In this document: piece by piece, positions 45,080 through 57,230 of the stretch
Numbering within the stretch: the first letter of the stretch is position 1
Layout of the letters: each line of letters starts with the position of its first letter
NCBI RefSeq assembly: GCF_949987515.2
Contig: NC_082698.1
Coordinates: 27,370,070 to 27,434,069, forward strand
From: Delphinus delphis
Lineage: Eukaryota > Chordata > Mammalia > Artiodactyla > Delphinidae
DNA length: 64,000 nucleotides
Direction of reading: 5' to 3'
Made by a program: the position numbers and the translations under genes
The notes under the pieces: model-generated
What the model was told of the DNA's origin: nothing
Databases searched by the model: none
What the model saw: the letters and a program-made list of their open reading frames with translations, nothing else

Positions 45080-45730
45080 CCTCCCCCGCCCCGCCCCCAC
45101 CAGTTGTTTGCTAAGTTTCCTAGTTACTTATTCCTAATTCATGTCCAAATTTCCAGCAGAAATATAAAACATTTTATTTTTGTCAAGCATATTTTGTAAT
45201 CTATTGATACCATATTTTTATTGGTGGCATCCTTTTTGGACCTACAGTTTTTCCATTCAGAGCCATCACTAACACAAATGTCCCTTTCAAGTAAATTTTT
45301 TTAAAAGGCACCCCTTCTAGACAGATGGATTGTAAAAAGGAGCTTCCTGGGATGACAAATTACAGAATAGTGCTATCTTTGTGAAGATCAATTAGTAAGA
45401 GTGTGTTCTTCCTCTAGGTTTGATGCAGCCCTTCATCACGAATGTGGCTTGGCAAGCAAAGTGCAAGATGGACTTTGGTTCTCATTTATGGCCCCCAAAT
45501 GAGACATCTTGTGTCAGTGAACAATTTACACAACTGTATGTAGTATACCTGTTCTAGTTCCTATCTGTACTGGTTACTCCATGGATATGTTGTATACCTA
45601 TCATTACAGATTTTTTCCTTCTCCATCATTTTGGGAATTCCCCTCGCTCTTCTCCTGTGTTACAGCTTTTGCTTACTAAGTCCCGAGTATTCTTCTTTCT
45701 TGGTTTAGTCATTCATTTTTGACGAAGGAC
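45080..45730. other. AT-rich intergenic sequence, no gene
   Basis: Nothing beyond scattered AT-rich text is identified. Confidence 0.35.
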
Positions 45731-46480
45731 ATTATCCAGTAATTTTTAAAGGAAGAATGCATGGGAAATTTTGGGATATTTGAAAGTTTGAAAAATACTT
45801 TATTTTAATCTCACAGTTGATTGATATTTTGGCTGAGTATAGAATTCTAAACTTGAAATCATTTTTTTCCTAAGAATTTTGAAGGTATTGCTCCTTTAAT
45901 AGTTGCATTGTTGCTGTTGAGAAGTTTGCTGCCAATGTTATTTCCAAATTGTTGTATTTCCCCTCTTTCTCTCTTTCTGGAAGCTTCTCTTTATCCTTTG
46001 GTGTTCTAAAATTTTATGATCATGTGTTTTGATGTGGGAATTTGTAAATCCTTCGTGCTGGGTATTTGATAGTCCATTGCAATCTAGAAATTCATGCCCT
46101 TCAATTTGGGAAAATATATGGAATTATTTTTAAAATAATTTTCTCATCTTCCTTTTCTTTTTTTTCTGGTCACGTCACCTGGCTTGTGGAATCTTAGTTC
46201 CCTGACCAGGGATTGAACCTGAGCCCTTGGCAGCGGAAGTCCAGAGTCCTAACTGCTGGACCACCTTCATTTTCTTTGTCCTCTTTTTCGGAGACTTCCA
46301 TTAGTCAGATGTTTATACTTTATACTGTATCTGTATACTGTATCTATCCTCTTATTTTTCTTATTTTTTCTTTTCTAATTTTATCTCTGAGGCTATTATT
46401 CATTCTACTTTGTGGATATTTTCTCAACTTTACCTTGAAAACCTTCTATTAAATATTTTTACTTTTGATATCATATTTAT
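45730..46480 (-). mobile_element. Old LINE fragment split by a SINE
   Basis: Text such as 'tggctgagtatagaattcta', 'gctgttgagaagtttgctg', 'ctggaagcttctctttatcc' and 'gatgtgggaatttgtaaatcc' matches a common old L1-type repeat in reverse sense. It resumes after the SINE at 46150-46264 with 'cttattttttcttttctaa'. Confidence 0.6.
46150..46264 (-). mobile_element. Short tRNA-derived SINE, reverse
   Basis: Reads ttagttccctgaccagggat then gaacctgagcccttggcagc and ends gtcctaactgctggaccacc, the reverse of a tRNA-like head with a B box. It is more diverged than the CHR-2 copies. Confidence 0.8.
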
Positions 46481-47039
46481 ATCAATACATATACACATAT
46501 TCATATATGCACATATACATATGTATTAGTTTCTAGGAGTTTAAAAATTATTCTTCTTCTCTGAATGTACCTTAAAAATACACTATTTATGCTTCATAGA
46601 TATGAGTTTCTTTTCCTATCTGAGGCTATTAATCGTAGGTTTTTTGGGGCGGGATTGTTTTTAGTTTTCTTCTCTTCCCTGAATTGGCTTTGGTTCTTTC
46701 AAGCTTTTTTTCTTGTGGTAGTTAATTCTGTCCTTTATTTTTCATGTTAGAAGCTTATTTTAAACCATTAGTATCCTTTCCAGTCCATCAACACACAAAA
46801 GTAAAGCAGTAAAAGACTGGAAACTCTGTGTGCACGTTTGGGATCTGTTGATTAGTAGATATCACTGAAAAGTGGTAAGGTGGGGACCCAGACTTTCGTG
46901 GAAGACCCAACTGCCAGAATCTGGAGGTATTTTCTTCTGGGCTGGTCGCTGTCTCCATCCTGGACAGCTAAGCAATTGAATTTCTGAAAGTCAAGGTGGG
47001 GGTGATGGCAATCCCCAAATTTATTTAACTAGTTCATTT

Positions 47040-47480
47040 TAATATAACAATGGTTTAAAATTTTTATTGTTGAAAATTTCAAACATATATAAAAATATGC
47101 TACTATAAACCCAACTCTAACAATTATCAATTACTAGCCAGTGTTATTTTATATAGTTCCCAACCACTCCAACCCCCAGATTATTTTATAGCAAATCCCA
47201 GACATCATATCATATAATCTATAAATATTTGTTTACATTTCTAAAATAAAATCACTTTTAAAAATGATCATAATATCACTAGCACAGCTAAAAGATTTCA
47301 TAATGTGCAATTAGTGTGGTATTTACATTTCCTTGGTTACCTCATAACTTCTCCTCTTCCTGCTCCTCCTCTTCTTTTTAACTACTTGCAGGATTCAATT
47401 ATATTGCAGTTAGTTGATATGTTTCTTAAGTCTCTTTTCCCCTTTGCTATTTCTTCATTGAAGAAGCTGATTATTTGCAC
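47040..47480 (-). mobile_element. Old L1 fragment
   Basis: Reverse-sense old L1 text: tgttgaaaatttcaaacata, 'acaattatcaattactagccagtg', 'gcaaatcccagacatcatatcat'. Likely continues beyond the SINE at 47563. Confidence 0.7.
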
Positions 47481-47562
47481 TAAAGTTTCTCACAATCTGT
47501 GGAAACTATACAAGCAAGAGCTTGGATCAGATTGCATCCTTGTGGTTTCTTTCTTTTTTGTG

Positions 47563-47768
47563 TTTTTTTTTTTTTGCCGTACGCGGGCCTCTCACTGTTG
47601 TGGCCTCTCCCGTTGCGGAGCACAGGCTCCGGACGCGCAGGCTCAGCGGCCATGGCTCACAGGCCCAGCCGCTCCGCGGCCTGTGGGATCTTCCCGGACC
47701 GGGGCACGAACCTGTGTCCCCTGCATCGGCAGGCGGACTCTCAACCACTGCGCCACCAGGGAAGCCCC
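47563..47768 (-). mobile_element. CHR-2-type SINE, minus strand
   Basis: T-run, gccgtacgcgggcctctcac tail and head ending ccaccagggaagcccc, with ggtttcttt flanking copies. Very similar to the copies at 2332 and 57529. Confidence 0.94.
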
Positions 47769-49305
47769 GGTTTCTTTGTTTATAGTATTTTCTGTAAAAT
47801 GGTAGTTACATCTAAAGGCTTGATCAAATTCAGGTTTGATTTTTTTTGGAAATACTACTTTTAAGGATTTTTCGTTTTGTTTTTTGTTTCTTTGTATTTT
47901 CATCAAGAGACACATAGTTGTCTGTCGTTACTCTTTTCGTGAAATTAACAGCCATTGATGATCATTGCCCAGATCTATTATTCCATTAGGTGTTGCAAAA
48001 TGGTGATAGTTCTAATTCTATCCATTCCTTATTCATTTATTAGTTGGAAGACTTCTATAAAGAGAAATGTCCCTTCACCCACTATTTGATTTTCCTGAGG
48101 TACAGTTCTTATAAGAAAGGCAGTAGAAATGCTTGATTCTTTTATTTATCAGTTTTCCAAATAATGAGTTAGTTCCCTCCCTCCTCTAAAGAAGATCAAA
48201 AAGGTTTTTCTTTTAAGTATAATTATGTACTAATGATTTAGATATATTTGATGAGTTTCAATCAGTTGCAGCTATTATTCTCATTGATGCTCAATTATCT
48301 CATCATTGGTCAGTGGGAGCCTCTAATTGGCACCTAGGTCCTTTTGACATGACCCTTGTAGTCTTTAATAGATTCCTTGCTTTCTGTTATGACAAGATTT
48401 CCAGGATCATCTTGTACATTTCCTGTTTCAGATTTGACATCTTCCATTTCCCCAAAGAGTCCTGGTTCCTTTTAGTGCAAAGTGGTATTTAAAGACCACA
48501 ATCTGGGAACTAGAGGTGCTTACTGCTACCGAGTTCGTCAGTTTCTTGTCCTTTTCAGTGCACAGAGCCAGGAAATGAATTTTTTAAAAGTTAGAATGCA
48601 TCAAGAGCTACTAGTAATACATCCAATTAAATCCAGGACTATAGGGATTTTACTTCTCTTCCTTGATCTTCCATCTGGTTTTGTTTGTTTCTCCCACATC
48701 AAAAAAACTCCAAGAATATAAATATCATTACTTATTTGCTTTATCGGTGTATGCCCCACTAGGCAATGCATATATAGTCAACTACTAGGTTTTAAATTAC
48801 TTGGAATAATTTCTCTCTATGTGGTTATGATACCAGCTCAATAGAGAGTTAGGTTCATTTGTTTTTATTTTGCTTTTGCTTCTTTGGGGATTGCTTATTT
48901 ATTTACTTAATTTTGTTGTGACATTATGTAAAATATTTACATGGTTCTAAAGTCAAATCTGCAATATGAGCTATCAGTGATATCAACCTTCTACCCTGTC
49001 CTTTCCATTTTGTTTCCTCCCTTCTTCAATAGATGAACTTAAAAAAAAACTTTTTTGTTTATTTTTCCATTTTGTAAAATGTAAGTTAAAAAGTATATGC
49101 CTTCATATTCCTCCTTTCTTAGATAAATGTTCGCCTATTATACACATTTTTATCCACCTTAATATTAGTCTTTTAATAAAACTTATGTCCAGGAATATGT
49201 TCCATGTTTATGTTGTGACTCAGCCTGCTCCCTGTTTTGCTTCTTACCTAAGGGCATGCACTTCTTAAAGCAGATACCCAATGTCAAGGTATGGATGTAC
49301 TTTAA
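47769..49305. other. AT-rich old-repeat region, no gene
   Basis: Composition and fragments suggest old L1 sequence in reverse sense (for example 'tacatggttctaaagtcaaat' near 48938). No reliable boundaries. Confidence 0.4.
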
Positions 49306-49309
49306 AAGG

Positions 49310-49520
49310 GAAATGGACCTGGGTTTGAATTCCACCTCTACTTGTTACTTGCTGTGTGACTTTGGGCAAATATGTTAATATGTCTTGGTCTCATTATCTT
49401 TATCTGTAAAATAGAAATAATAAAACCTTCTTAATAGGGTTATTGTGGATAATGCAGGAAGAACACTGAGCTCAGTGCCTAGCCCATACTAAAGGTTGGA
49501 TAAATGTGAGTTGTTTTCAA
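49310..49520 (+). mobile_element. MIR SINE
   Basis: MIR order: 'cctgggtttgaattccacc', gtgtgactttgggcaaat, 'ttatctgtaaaatagaaataat', gctcagtgcctagcccatac and a ggataaatgtgagttg tail. Confidence 0.85.
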
Positions 49521-50019
49521 TCATGCTATTATTAGCTCTGAGTTTTCTTTCCTATTTTTGTCAACTTGATGATTCCAAGAATCTTACAATTACTGAATGT
49601 GATTTACCATCCCTTTAGTTTCAGAAGAAGCAGATACCACTTGGGCCACGTGAGTACTCAGAGCACTGAATGCTGTCAGTTAGGGGCTGTGTCCTTCGGA
49701 CCCCAGCCTGGGCCCCTGCATTCTGGCCAGCCTCAGAGAGCTGTGTCCTGGCCTGCAAAGCCCGACAGGGGCCACTATTTCTTGCTTCCCCAACTTCCCT
49801 TCTTGACTCAGCTCTTTCTTGTCCCAGGCTGCATCATCCCTGCAGAAGCTGCTTCCAGACCTCTGCTGTTTCCTGAGGAAGCTTCTTTTCAAACTTAGAA
49901 AGAGCTCTCTCCCTCCATTCTCAGGGCCTTGGGCTCAGGATAAGTGTTCCTCTTCCCTTCCACTGTCCTTGAGGCTTTATTATTGTGTGACATCATCACC
50001 ATTCTGACGTCACTATATT

Positions 50020-50340
50020 AGTACAGTGTTACTGAGTTAACATGATTACACTGTAAGTTGGTCGTTTCATTGATTGGTTGCATGGTTTTTACAGTCATTT
50101 CAGCCCGAAGGTGTCCCTGATTACAGGGTTACCGCATTACCACAATATAGCCCCATTTGTTAACCAGTAAATCATTTCCTGGTTGATATTAGTAAATTAT
50201 TGTATGGTTATCCTGTTTCTGGATTACACCATTACAGCCCTACCCTATCACTTATACCTGGTGACACATCTTTACTGCATTATATTATTGTAGAACCACT
50301 TTGTTTCAGTATTATACTACTACTTTGTCACAAAATTACA
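50020..50340 (+). repeat. Degenerate ATTAC-rich repeat
   Basis: Recurring gattacac, gattacagggttaccgcatt, cattaccac and ccattacagcc motifs, in places with about 9-nt spacing. Family unknown; could be an old LTR or a decayed satellite. Confidence 0.5.
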
Positions 50341-50559
50341 TTGGCTCATCCAAACTAAAATACAAATTTGGAGGATAGGAGAGTGAGAGCAGGAAAGTAT
50401 ATCTCCCAATTCTACATCCCAAAGCCGATTTGCTCCCTATAATTCTGTCTATTGGACACCATGCCCATGTATGTTGCTCACACGCGTACACTCAGCATAC
50501 AAAGTCATGCTCATTGTTTCTAGTCCCAAGGAGGCCTCTCTTCTTACCTCTACTGATAG

Positions 50560-51260
50560 CCCAATCAGCCACCCAGCTTCTTGGAAGCAGTTATCTTTGC
50601 CCTATCTCTCTTCCTCACCTTCAGGTCCAATTGGCAGCCAGGTCCAGATATGCCATCCCAGTGAGGCTGTCACTAGACCTTCTTGGGCAGCTTGATGGAG
50701 TCCACTCGGTTCACCTCATCCCCCTCTGTCCCTCGTGGGAGACTTCTCCATCACAGACCTTCCTTCCACAAGTCAATCTCTCTTCCTCATTTCTCATAAC
50801 TGCAGCAGCCTCCTAAAGTTCTCCTTGCCTTAACCTTTCCCTTCAACCACTCTGTCTGGCATCCAGAATTACCTTTGCAAACAAAACTTTGCATCTGGCC
50901 GTCTTAAGAAGCAACCAGTGACCCCCTTCCTCATCAAGGGCAGGAGAAAGGCCAAACTTAGCCTGGCACTCATTGCCCTTCACAAACTGGTCTCCCTTTC
51001 CTTCATCCTTTTCATCCAATCAGTATCCTCGTCCTGTCAGTTCAAACTTAGGTAAATATATCAAAATCAGTTTTGGAAAGTTCGCTCTCCAACTGTTTCT
51101 CCCTCTCCTCCACTGGTCAGCCCCATGTTTCGCATGCACCCAACTCGCTGCACAGAGCATGCTTCTTCCAGATCCTGGGCTTTGCTCTTCTAGCAAGTCC
51201 TTCCGGTCATTCTCTCTACCATTCTAACCTCCAACTGTCTGCAGCCTCATCTGAATCCAC
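50560..51260 (+). mobile_element. L2 LINE fragment
   Basis: Sense L2 order: gcagcagcctcctaaagttc, 'atctggccgtcttaagaag', 'ggcactcattgcccttcacaaactgg', 'gcatgcttcttccagatcc'. Diverged; short open frames are remnants. Confidence 0.55.
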
Positions 51261-51429
51261 CCAGCACAGCTGGCTTAAGTCAGTCTGATGGGCTCACAGG
51301 TTGACTGAGTGTCCTCTGAGGGTTTCTTATCTTCCCAGCCACCCCAACATGTCTTGGGCTGCCAGGAGAGATCTGACTCTGGGGATCTTGACCCCAGAGT
51401 CAGGCCAGGGATAGAGCCAAGACAAGATT

Positions 51430-52330
51430 AGGCCTTTATTCATTCATTTATTTATTCACCAAGTATTTTCTGGTATCCACTAAGTTCCAGACACGAAGGA
51501 TAAAGACACGGACTCCATTCCTGTGAAACTTAACATTTGGTGGACAGAGAGACAATGCACAAGTATGGTGACATGTTGATGAATGGGGAAGTTTGGGAGC
51601 TGTAAAAGCACCTCATGGGTTCAGGGAAGGCTTCCTGGAGGGAGTGACATTTAATCTGAAATCTCAAGGATGAATAGGAGTTAGTCAAGTGAGTAGTGGG
51701 TGTGGCAGGGTAGAATTTTTCAGGCTTCGAGAAGAACAGCGTGTGCAAAGGCAGGAGGGGAAGGTCAGTGGGGCTGGAGCAGAGAGAGCAGGGGAAGTGT
51801 GCTGGAGGCAAGGCTGGGCTAGTGGCAGAGGTCGGGGCTTTGTGGCTTGTGAGTCAGGAGTTTGGACTTGACCCCCTGCAGGCCCATGGGGGTCCATCAA
51901 AGAGTTAAACCGGAAGTTAGTGTGTATGTGTATGAGTGTGGTGGGGTACATCAGGATATTATTTGCATTGTAAAAGATAACATTAGCTACAAGAAAGAGC
52001 CTAAATCAGGAGAGCAGGCAGAGTCGCTGATGGTGGTGAGGGGGAGCTAGAAGCAGGTGGCCCAGATTTGCTATGTTTCCGGGAGGTTGAACTGACAGGA
52101 CGTGGATTCTGATTGGCTGAGTGGGATGAGGGAGAGGGAGGGGTCAAAGACGACTTGTGGGATTCTGACTTAAGTAGTTGAGTGGGAAATGGTGCCGTTC
52201 CCTCAGATTAGGATCAACGGTTGGGACAATCACGCCTTAGACTCTGCACAAAGAGTCACCCAAGATGGTTGAGGGTAATGATGGGGGGCACAGGAAGTTA
52301 TGGGGCCTAACACAGTCAAGGGGCCAAAGA
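51430..52330 (-). mobile_element. L2 LINE, reverse sense
   Basis: Reverse-sense L2: 'tttattcaccaagtattttctgg', 'aaggcttcctggagggagtgac', 'gtgtgcaaaggcaggaggg', 'ggagtttggacttgacccc', ending in decayed text. An internal segment (51900-52050) may be foreign. Confidence 0.65.
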
Positions 52331-52544
52331 AGCCTTCCTGATTAAGATAGCTGATGGCAAGGCCTTGACTAAATGCGGCTGAGGGTCTAAGACATGAGGT
52401 TGGGCCTAGGGCTGGGATCTGGGGGCACCTGGAAGCTGAGGGAGCAGGACGCCTGGAGACTTGGAAGTGGACGTAGAGTGGCCAAGTCCTAGGTGACTCT
52501 AGCCTTGGTTGGTGACAGACGGCTGGGCTGGGCTGGGCTGCCCT

Positions 52545-52810
52545 CTCCTCCTCCGATAATTAATCCCGCACGGGGGCCGCGGGCGATGACAGGGCTGTCT
52601 AGCGTGCACTTAAGCATTAAATGACCAATTTCTGTCAGACTAACTTCCCCAGCCTCCCCGTCCCCTCCTCTGCCGCCCACCCCCCGCCTGCACCCCCTCC
52701 CTCTGCTCCCTGCACTGAGTTTTTCAGCAACTGATGGCTCCTGGTTCATTTCTGTGGAATTAATTGGTCCCTGAATGAATTCTGTTGACAGGGCAATTTA
52801 TCATGTGTTT
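52545..52810. promoter_or_regulatory. Candidate conserved non-coding element
   Basis: Starts ccgataattaatcccgcac with nearby CpGs, continues acttaagcattaaatgacca and, after a pyrimidine-rich spacer, ctgtggaattaattggtccc, gaatgaattctgttgacagg and gcaatttatcatgtg. Multiple AATTA cores, no repeat family. It is preceded by four GGGCT units (52521-52541). Confidence 0.5.
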
Positions 52811-54535
52811 GGGCTGACAGTGCGGGTGTCGGGGGGCAGGGGGGTGGAGAGATGAATCGGGGGGGCTGAGATGAAGGGGAGGAGGGTGTCTGGGTTGGGG
52901 TGAGTATTGACCATAGATAGGGACCTGAGAATTCTCAGCCCAAGGGTTTGGGGTGCCCTAGAGCACCCCCAATCATGGCTGCATGCTTTGATACACATCC
53001 TTGATCCCACAAGTTTGAGAGAAAACACTAAATTGGAGAGGACCCTCCAAACTTTGTCTGACTCCTTCCCGATCCTTCAATCATCTCAGATAGGGTATCT
53101 TCATTGGGGGAATTCAGCACCACCCTACCTTAACCCTCTGAAGGCTGGAATGGGGCCTGGGGCTCTGGGAGAGAATAAGGGAGTGTGTGTCTGTATGTGT
53201 GTGTGTGTATGCATGCATGTGTGTGTGCATGTTCGTGCACTCAAGGAGCAAAGGGACTGATTAGTCTGGGGGGTAAGGGGGCTGGTCCCCAGGGAGTTGG
53301 GCGCTCAGCCGGCCTGGCTAACAGGGGCCTAAGGGACTGGCTAATTAGGGTACTGGAATGGTTTGGGCAGGCGGGGGTGTCGGGAGGAGGCAGGAAATGT
53401 AGTTGGCCCCAAATAGCTGCTTCCTTTGTCTCCCTCCCATAGTCCCCTGCCCTGCACCCTCAATGGTCCCCACCATCCTCCTAGAGATCCCTGGGCAGAT
53501 TCTGGGAAGAGAGACAGCAAAAGGAAGTACTGACTCCCAGGTCGGAGAAATGGCAACAGATTAATAAATCCATGCCTCCTTTTCTAGCTTAAAAAGTCCC
53601 CCATCCCCTTCCCCATCTGAATGTATCCACCCCACTTCCACAGAGCTTTCTTGAACTTCTCTGGGCCACAGCGATTGCCAGGCCACCTACCATATACAAC
53701 TGCAGAAGCTTAGAATGTCAAAGTGGGAAGGAGTCCTAGAGGCTGGTTTTACACACGAGGAAACTGAGGCATGGATAGAGGGAGGGGCTTGTTGAAGGTC
53801 ACACAGTGATCTTGTGAGTCAACTTCTGGGTCCCTTCTGCTTTCGGCTTGGAGATGACTCCATACACACATGCCTTTTGCTCTGCTTCTAGGTTGCATCT
53901 GGGGGCTGAGAATTCCTTAGGGAGGGGGTGGCTCTTCTACCAGGAAATTGAGGCTGAGCCTGGGCACTTGGGGATGGACGGTCACAAAGGTCAGACCATG
54001 GGAATGGGCCCAAGGTGCTGCTGGGGTTCAATCAGGTAGGGAGGCCAAATGGAGGAGTGGGATGGGAGAGGGGAGAGCAGTGTAATCTCGGGCCCTGAAC
54101 CCTGAGTCCTGAGAGATGGAGCCAGCCAGGGTGAGGGGAGCCCTGGATCAAGGCAAGGGTCCACCACCCATGTGTGCTCTCCCTGCTGCAGCCTGGCAAA
54201 GTGCTCCTTCTGCCCTCACAGACTACCTTCTAAATCTCCCAGAAAGATTCTTCCAAAACTCTTTACCCTCCACAAGGCAGGGCCCAGCCCTTCTCCCCCC
54301 ACTCTCAGCAGATAGCAACTGTGTCTCCTGCACTCTCTCTGAGCAGCGATAGGAGCTCCTAACCCCTCATGATCTGCCTCTCCCCGCAGAATTCTCGGCT
54401 TCTCCCCATCCCTCACCCCTATGCCTCCACCCCATTCTTTCAGGCTTCTTTCCATAAGCCCCTCAGTCCATCTCTGAACAACCCCTCTTCCCCCGCCCAG
54501 TCTCCATCCTCTGCGCAGCCACAGGCCCGCGCACG
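52811..54535. other. Intergenic, a MIR scrap, no gene
   Basis: A TG-rich tract lies at 53182-53240. A reverse MIR scrap lies at 53720-53830 (acacgaggaaactgaggcat, ggtcacacagtgatc). No coding exon is recognised. Confidence 0.45.
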
Positions 54536-54539
54536 TAGC

Positions 54540-55345
54540 CTTAGCCTGAAAGGACCCTCCCTTGATCTCATTGACTGCAGCATCTCCCGACCCTTCTTGT
54601 GTTCCCTTCCCTTCCAAACTTTTCTAAAGAATTGTTTACACTCTGCCTCCATCTACTTCCCCAGTTCTCAGCCACCCCTCCCCCTGCAGCTCTCCCTCCA
54701 CCTTCAGAAAGCACTAGCTTTCTGGTCGCCAGGTGGCCCCTATTCACCAAATCCAATGGTCTTTCCCTCAGTCATGCAATAAAAAAAGCAAAATCTAGCT
54801 TATTCATCAAACAATTATGCTTATCTGTGTCAAGGAGCTGGTTGTCTCTTTACTTTTTTTTTAATTTAAAATTTTTAAGCTCAAAACTACATTAAGAAAG
54901 TGTACTCACAGAAATCTCACCCTTACCTAGTCCCCATCCACCTGTTCAGAGATAACCATTTTTATTAGATTATTAATTTTTTCAATGTTTGTTATATATA
55001 TATAAGCAAATGTGGTAAAATCCTTATTTTCCCTCTTTCTCACACAGTGTGTCCACTGTTCTGTACTTTTCTTCTTTTACTTAAAATTCTAACCTTGTTG
55101 TGTCTCCAAGTCAGTGTCCTTGCTGAGCTAACCCTTAGCATGGACCCCATCATCTCTTGCCTGGACCATTGCAGTGGGCTCGTACAGGTCTCCCCATACC
55201 CACTGTCTCTCCTTGCATCCCACTCCTCACATTGAAGACAGAGAACTCCTCGAGAAATGAGGGTCTATTACTCCGCTCTCTCTTGCTCAAAAACTTTCCA
55301 TGACCCTCTTTGCCTATAGAAAAAAATTAAAATTCTTAAGAGGGC
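54540..55345 (+). mobile_element. L2 LINE split by an AT-rich old repeat
   Basis: Left part: 'cttttctaaagaattgtttac', 'caccaaatccaatggtctttccctc'. Right part: 'catctcttgcctggaccattgcag', 'aaaactttccatgaccctctttgcc'. These belong in this order in L2. The AT-rich stretch between (about 54830-55090) looks like an old L1 scrap. Confidence 0.55.
54726..54740 (+). promoter_or_regulatory. CTCF-like motif
   Basis: TCGCCAGGTGGCCCC has the AGGTGGC core of the CTCF consensus with three differences elsewhere. It lies within L2-derived sequence. Confidence 0.35.
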
Positions 55346-55971
55346 ATCCATGCCCCCCAGAACTGTTTAAGTCAGAACTTTGGGGTTACAATTGGTAGAC
55401 ACTCAACACATTTGCTTAAGTGAAAAAAAAAAAAGGAGAAGGTACTGGCTTACGACCCTGGAAGTCCCAAAGTGGCCTTGCTTTAGGCCGAGCTGGCTCC
55501 AGAGGCTTGAATGATATCGCCAGAGCTCTCCTTCTGTCTCCCTCTCAGCTCTGCGTGTCCCTGCTTGACTCTGAATGTGACTGCACTGAGCTCTCAGGCA
55601 GGGACTCTCCACATGGTGGGAAGCTGTCCCTAGGGGTCCAAAGCCCTATCGTTGCAGCTCACAGACCAAAGGAAGAAGAGGCCCTCTCTCTTCCAGTCCC
55701 CAGTAAAAAGCCTTCTAAGAGGACTCTTCATAACTTGAAATCTACGTGCTTTGAACCGGGATATGGGGTCCCCATTGGCCAGACATAGGTCTCAGGCCCA
55801 CATCTATGGTCAGGAGCTGATGGGGCATTCTGATTGACAGTCCCATAAGAACTACACAGGATGGGGGAGGGACAGTTTCAAATGGAGGGGGGGTGCGGAG
55901 ATCTTAAGGAAGTGGGGGAGCCAGTCATGGGGCTGCTAGGGGGAAAAGGCACATCAAGAGCAAATGTCTTG

Positions 55972-56327
55972 GGCATTCCTGGTGGTGTAGTTGTTAAGAA
56001 TCCGCCTGCCAATGCAGGGGACACGTGTTCGAGCCCTGGTCCAGGAAGATCTCACATGCCGCAGAGCAACCAAGCCCGTGCACCACAGCTACTGAGCCCG
56101 CACACCACAGCTACTGAAGCCCATGCGCCTAGAGCCCATGCTGTGCAACAAGAGAAGCCACTGCAACGATAAGCCCGCGCACCATGATGAAGAGTAGCCC
56201 CTGCTCGCCACAAGTAGAGAAAGCCCGCGCACAGCAATGAAGACCCAATGCAGCCAAAAATAAATAAATAAAATAATTTATTAAATAAATAAAAATACTG
56301 GATGCTCTTTCTTAAAAAAAAAAAAAA
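55972..56327 (+). mobile_element. CHR-1-type SINE, first of three at one target site
   Basis: Head attcctggtggtgtagttgt, long body with doubled 'accacagctactga' unit, then two A-rich tail segments, the second preceded by 'actggatgctctttctt'. Flanked by agagcaaatgtcttg at 55957-55971 and 56328-56342. Confidence 0.93.
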
Positions 56328-56342
56328 AGAGCAAATGTCTTG

Positions 56343-56522
56343 GGACTTCCCTGGTGGTGCAGTGGTTAAGACTCCACGCTCCCAATGCAGGGGGTCCGGG
56401 TTCAGTCCCTGGTCAGGGAACTAGATCCCGTATGCATGCTGCAACTAAGAGTTCGCATGCCACAACTAAGGAGCCGGAGCAACCAAATAAATTTAAAAAA
56501 ACCAAAAACCTCAAAAAAAAAA
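56343..56522 (+). mobile_element. Short SINE ('ctagatcccgtatgcatgct' type), second at the same site
   Basis: Head gacttccctggtggtgcagt and the 'ggtcagggaactagatccc' body, A-rich tail. The same 15-nt duplication flanks it at 56328-56342 and 56523-56537. Same subfamily as the copy at 43568. Confidence 0.93.
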
Positions 56523-56537
56523 AGAGCAAATGTCTTG

Positions 56538-56655
56538 AGAATTCCCTGGCGGTCCAGTGGTTGGAACTCCGCGCTTCCTCTGCAGGGGGCACGGGTTTGT
56601 TCCCTGGTCAGGGAACTAAGATCCCACATGCCACGTGGCGTGGCCAAAAAAAAAA
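56538..56655 (+). mobile_element. Very short SINE, third at the same site
   Basis: Head 'attccctggcggtccagtgg', B-box-like 'gggtttgttccctggtcagg' and 'aagatcccacatgccacg', with a 13-nt A-tail. A third subfamily. Flanked by agagcaaatgtcttg at 56523-56537 and aaagcaaatgtcttg at 56656-56670. Confidence 0.93.
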
Positions 56656-56699
56656 AAAGCAAATGTCTTGAGAAGGCTCATGCTTGGTGTAGGCGAAGC

Positions 56700-57230
56700 G
56701 CGGCACAGAGGGCAACAGGCTCAGAGCACAGTGAGCTGGGGGGGGTTGTAGGGGTGGAGGTGGGGCGACAGGGGACACTCAGAACACGCAGGACCTTATA
56801 GATCAGTTTTAGCATTCTGACTACGATGGAGAAAGGGAGCCTCTGGGGGGCTTTGAGCAGAGGAGGAGCATGCTCTACTTTACATTTTGGAGAATCACTC
56901 TGCTGATGGGAAGAGAGTCGACTGGGGTAGGTGGGGCAAAGATGGAAACAGGAAGGCCAATTAGAACTTTTTTTGCAAATCGAGGTGAAGGATTTTACTG
57001 GCTTGAACTGGGATGGTAGAGTGCAGATCACCAGAAGTGGTCAAATTCTGGATCTTTTAAAGGTAGAACTGTCTGGTTTTGCTGGTGGATCAGATATGTG
57101 ATGGGAGAGACAGGAGGAGTCAGGGGAAGATTTGGGGTTTTGGCTTGAGTGACTGGTAGAATGGAGTTGTCCTTGACTGAGAAGAAGAAGACTGGGGAAT
57201 CCCCTCAGGGCCTCCGTTGGGCTTTGACTT
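56700..57230 (-). mobile_element. L2 LINE, reverse sense
   Basis: Antisense L2 order is clear: 'ggaccttatagatcagttt', 'ggctttgagcagaggagg', 'ggtcaaattctggatctttt', 'aaggtagaactgtctgg', 'gggttttggcttgagtgactgg'. Confidence 0.75.

Noticed and set aside
47522..47864. Open frames across the SINE at 47563 and similar ones at 2299, 41487 and 57405
   Set aside because: They are recurrent frames of the CHR SINE, seen in several copies; not genes.
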